The notes under the pieces are model-generated. The model was not told where the DNA came from. It did no database searches and saw nothing but the letters and a program-made list of their open reading frames with translations. A stretch of DNA of 5,604 nt from an uncultured bacterium. GTDB taxonomy: Bacteria; Bacillota_I; Bacilli_A; RF39; UBA660. Numbering within the stretch: position 1 is the stretch's first letter; each line of letters starts with the position of its first letter. Location: assembly GCA_949286645.1 (NCBI GenBank), contig CASEDN010000151.1, positions 1 to 5,604 on the forward strand, written 5' to 3'. Made by a program: the position numbers and the translations under genes. This document shows, piece after piece, positions 3,752 to 5,604 of this stretch.

Positions 3752-5604
3752 CTTTAATCCTTGCTTTTTCGTCATCATTTCAAGTGTCGCTTCATTAATT
3801 GCATCATCCAAAGTCTTAATATCATCTTCTATCATACTGTAACCAACACTTGCACCAAAATCATGTGGTAAACTCTTCAATTCTTTTTCTAATTTTTTAG
3901 CATAAGTTTCTACTTGTCTTTCACTATATCCTACTAAATATACTAAGAACTCATTACCATCTGTTCTAATTATCTCACTATTTTCTAACTGAGTATTAAC
4001 CAATGTTGAAGCAGCAGTTACTATTAATTTATCTCCTTCTTCATGTCCATAATTATCATTAATATATTTAACATTATTTAAATCTATTACAACTACAGCT
4101 TGTGGATATACTTTACTATTCTCCCAATCAGGAGTTTTTTTATTTAAGTAATTTCTATTCTTTAAAGAAGTTAATAAATCTGTATATTTATGTCTATCTT
4201 CTTTCTTAACTTTCTTAATTTTATGTTTATGTTTAAAATATAAATAAAGGAACACTAAAGCAATTAATGGCACAGAAACTATTACTAATATGATTAGGAA
4301 TAATCCCATAAAACTACTTCTCTCAACTATTGATCTACTAATATCAGCTAAACCATTATTACGATAGTTATAATAAGAATTAGTTGTAATTATATAGTTA
4401 AATAAATTATAGAATGTATTATTATTATTCTTTACCATAAACTTATAATCATTCATCATAGTATCTTGATATAAAACATCATAATCTTTAAATGTTGTAT
4501 TTTTATAAAGATTATATACTTCTTTATCTACTACAATCATTTTATCATTAGCATTCTCAACTAAATCTGTATTGCTATCATAAACTGTAATATCACTACG
4601 ACTATTATTTTCAAAGTAGTTATATAATGATGTATTATCTAAGATAGCAATCTTTTCATCTTTTAAACTTTCAAAAGAATTAACAACATGATTATCACTT
4701 CTTCTACCTAATACTACATAGTCTTCTATAAATGTAGATATTGTATCTTTATAATCATCATTCACAGAAGCAAAGTTGTAATAATCAAAGTAAATATCTA
4801 CATCTCCTTTTTCTATCGCTTTTCTTAAAGCTTCAACACTTCCATATTTCTTATAAGAAAAACTTATATCAGTAAGACGACTCATTCTTTTTAGATATTC
4901 TCCTGCTATACCAGAAACAACACCATCTACTTCTACTTCATATGGATAGTTTTCTACATAACCATAGACATAATTTTTCTTAACTAAATCTGTAGAATCA
5001 GCTGAACTAACTTTATTTTCTTCTATATAATAATCAAAATAAATATTGTTATATTCATCTACATAATTATCTGTCTGCCATTTTTCAAAATATTTTCTAA
5101 TAATAGTATTAAGTCTAGCATTAGATTTATCACTACTTAGAGTTAGAACTAACTTTTTAGACATTTCTGTAAAGTAATAATTTATATAATAACTGTTATT
5201 TTCAATTGTCTTATCTAGATACATTATATTAGGTATTATAATCATATCTACTTCACTATTATCTAATGCTGTAAATAACTCATCTATAGTCTCATATGAT
5301 TTATAAGCAAGATTAGTACCAGTTTTTAAATAATAACTAACCTCTGCCATATCTGAATTAAAAACACCAAAAGTAATATTAGACATATCACTTACTCTAT
5401 TAATTCTTCTATATTCTTTACCAATAGCGATATAACCATCTGTTGCAATTAATAAGTCGTTATTAGATAGTTCATCTTCATTATTTAAAACTCTAAAACT
5501 ATAACCATTATTATCTTCTAATTCATTACTTTTAGAATATGCTATTCTGTTAAATTCTAAGCCAACATTTTTTTCAAAATCATCTAAAAAATTAAAGAAT
5601 ACTC
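3749..5604 (-). CDS. Membrane sensor: tandem solute-binding-like domains, one membrane helix, degenerate GGDEF domain; N-terminus outside window
   Basis: The frame is open to the right edge, so the start is outside the window; ATG 5386 is internal. 617 whole codons are visible (numbered from 5602). Residues 1 to about 180 look like the rest of a first SBP_bac_3-type module (FFNFLDDFEKNVGLEF near the start; LFTALDNSEVDMIII around 109-123). A second module spans about 210-420 (YGYVENYPYEVEVDG, then ALRKAIEKGDVDIYFDYYN). A membrane helix lies at about 430-456 (LFLIILVIVSVPLIALVFLY), then a basic stretch and a GGDEF domain: DLLTSLKNRNYL (475-486), VVVIDLNNVKYINDNYGHEEGD (503-524, metal Asp 507) and RTDGNEF (546-552). 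The signature is DGNEF, so the metal/catalytic acid at its third position is Asn; the product-inhibition RxxD site is absent. It probably senses an extracellular small molecule. Real cyclic-di-GMP synthesis is doubtful. It heads an operon with the BrkB-family gene. Confidence 0.9.
   Translation of the reverse strand, partial: VFFNFLDDFEKNVGLEFNRIAYSKSNELEDNNGYSFRVLNNEDELSNNDLLIATDGYIAIGKEYRRINRVSDMSNITFGVFNSDMAEVSYYLKTGTNLAYKSYETIDELFTALDNSEVDMIIIPNIMYLDKTIENNSYYINYYFTEMSKKLVLTLSSDKSNARLNTIIRKYFEKWQTDNYVDEYNNIYFDYYIEENKVSSADSTDLVKKNYVYGYVENYPYEVEVDGVVSGIAGEYLKRMSRLTDISFSYKKYGSVEALRKAIEKGDVDIYFDYYNFASVNDDYKDTISTFIEDYVVLGRRSDNHVVNSFESLKDEKIAILDNTSLYNYFENNSRSDITVYDSNTDLVENANDKMIVVDKEVYNLYKNTTFKDYDVLYQDTMMNDYKFMVKNNNNTFYNLFNYIITTNSYYNYRNNGLADISRSIVERSSFMGLFLIILVIVSVPLIALVFLYLYFKHKHKIKKVKKEDRHKYTDLLTSLKNRNYLNKKTPDWENSKVYPQAVVVIDLNNVKYINDNYGHEEGDKLIVTAASTLVNTQLENSEIIRTDGNEFLVYLVGYSERQVETYAKKLEKELKSLPHDFGASVGYSMIEDDIKTLDDAINEATLEMMTKKQGLK

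Noticed and set aside
3749..5386. A complete 545-residue GGDEF protein starting at ATG 5386
   Set aside because: The frame stays open and domain-like upstream to the window edge, and there is no Shine-Dalgarno before 5386.
1..5604. CRISPR arrays, tRNA/rRNA genes, insertion sequences or phage genes
   Set aside because: No spaced direct repeats, tRNA-like cloverleaf, transposase-like frame or terminal inverted repeats were seen; nearly all the sequence is accounted for by six genes.

Overview
The window is AT-rich DNA (by eye roughly a quarter to 30% G+C) from a low-GC Gram-positive bacterium, most likely one of the small-genome, still cell-walled Bacilli or Erysipelotrichia-like gut lineages. 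The lineage is an inference from base composition, strong GGAG-type ribosome binding sites, Firmicute-type wall enzymes and the extracellular-solute-binding plus GGDEF protein. TGG encodes Trp and TGA, TAG and TAA all act as stops, so the standard bacterial code fits.

Layout. (1) Positions 1-1271, minus strand: a secreted D-alanyl-D-alanine carboxypeptidase (DacF/PBP5 type) whose C-terminus runs off the left edge; it carries an unusually long acidic Asn/Thr/Glu linker behind its signal peptide. (2) A 124-base divergent intergenic region with candidate back-to-back promoters. (3) 1396-2268, plus strand: a membrane-anchored M15B (VanY/LdcB-type) zinc carboxypeptidase. (4) 2265-2726, minus strand: a NUDIX hydrolase that converges on gene 3, the two sharing a TTAA so that both stop codons overlap. 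Its natural N-terminus lies upstream at 2777-2730, cut off by one in-frame TAA. (5) 2864-3739, minus: a YihY/BrkB-family membrane protein. (6) 3749-5604, minus: a membrane sensor with two extracellular solute-binding-like modules, one membrane helix and a degenerate GGDEF domain (DGNEF); it is open to the right edge, so its true start is outside the window.

How they fit together. The two divergent carboxypeptidases both trim peptidoglycan stem peptides and could be regulated together. The GGDEF sensor and the BrkB-family gene form a tight operon: the sensor's TAG stop overlaps the next gene's Shine-Dalgarno. Between BrkB and NUDIX the DNA is very compact: a GTGA-tetraloop terminator contains the brkB stop codon, and its descending arm doubles as the -35 box of an extended -10 promoter for the NUDIX gene.

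The most notable points are the interrupted NUDIX N-terminus, the altered GGDEF active site, the nested terminator/promoter, and the two truncated edge genes. No mobile element, CRISPR array, tRNA or rRNA was seen, and I found no convincing new multi-gene system.
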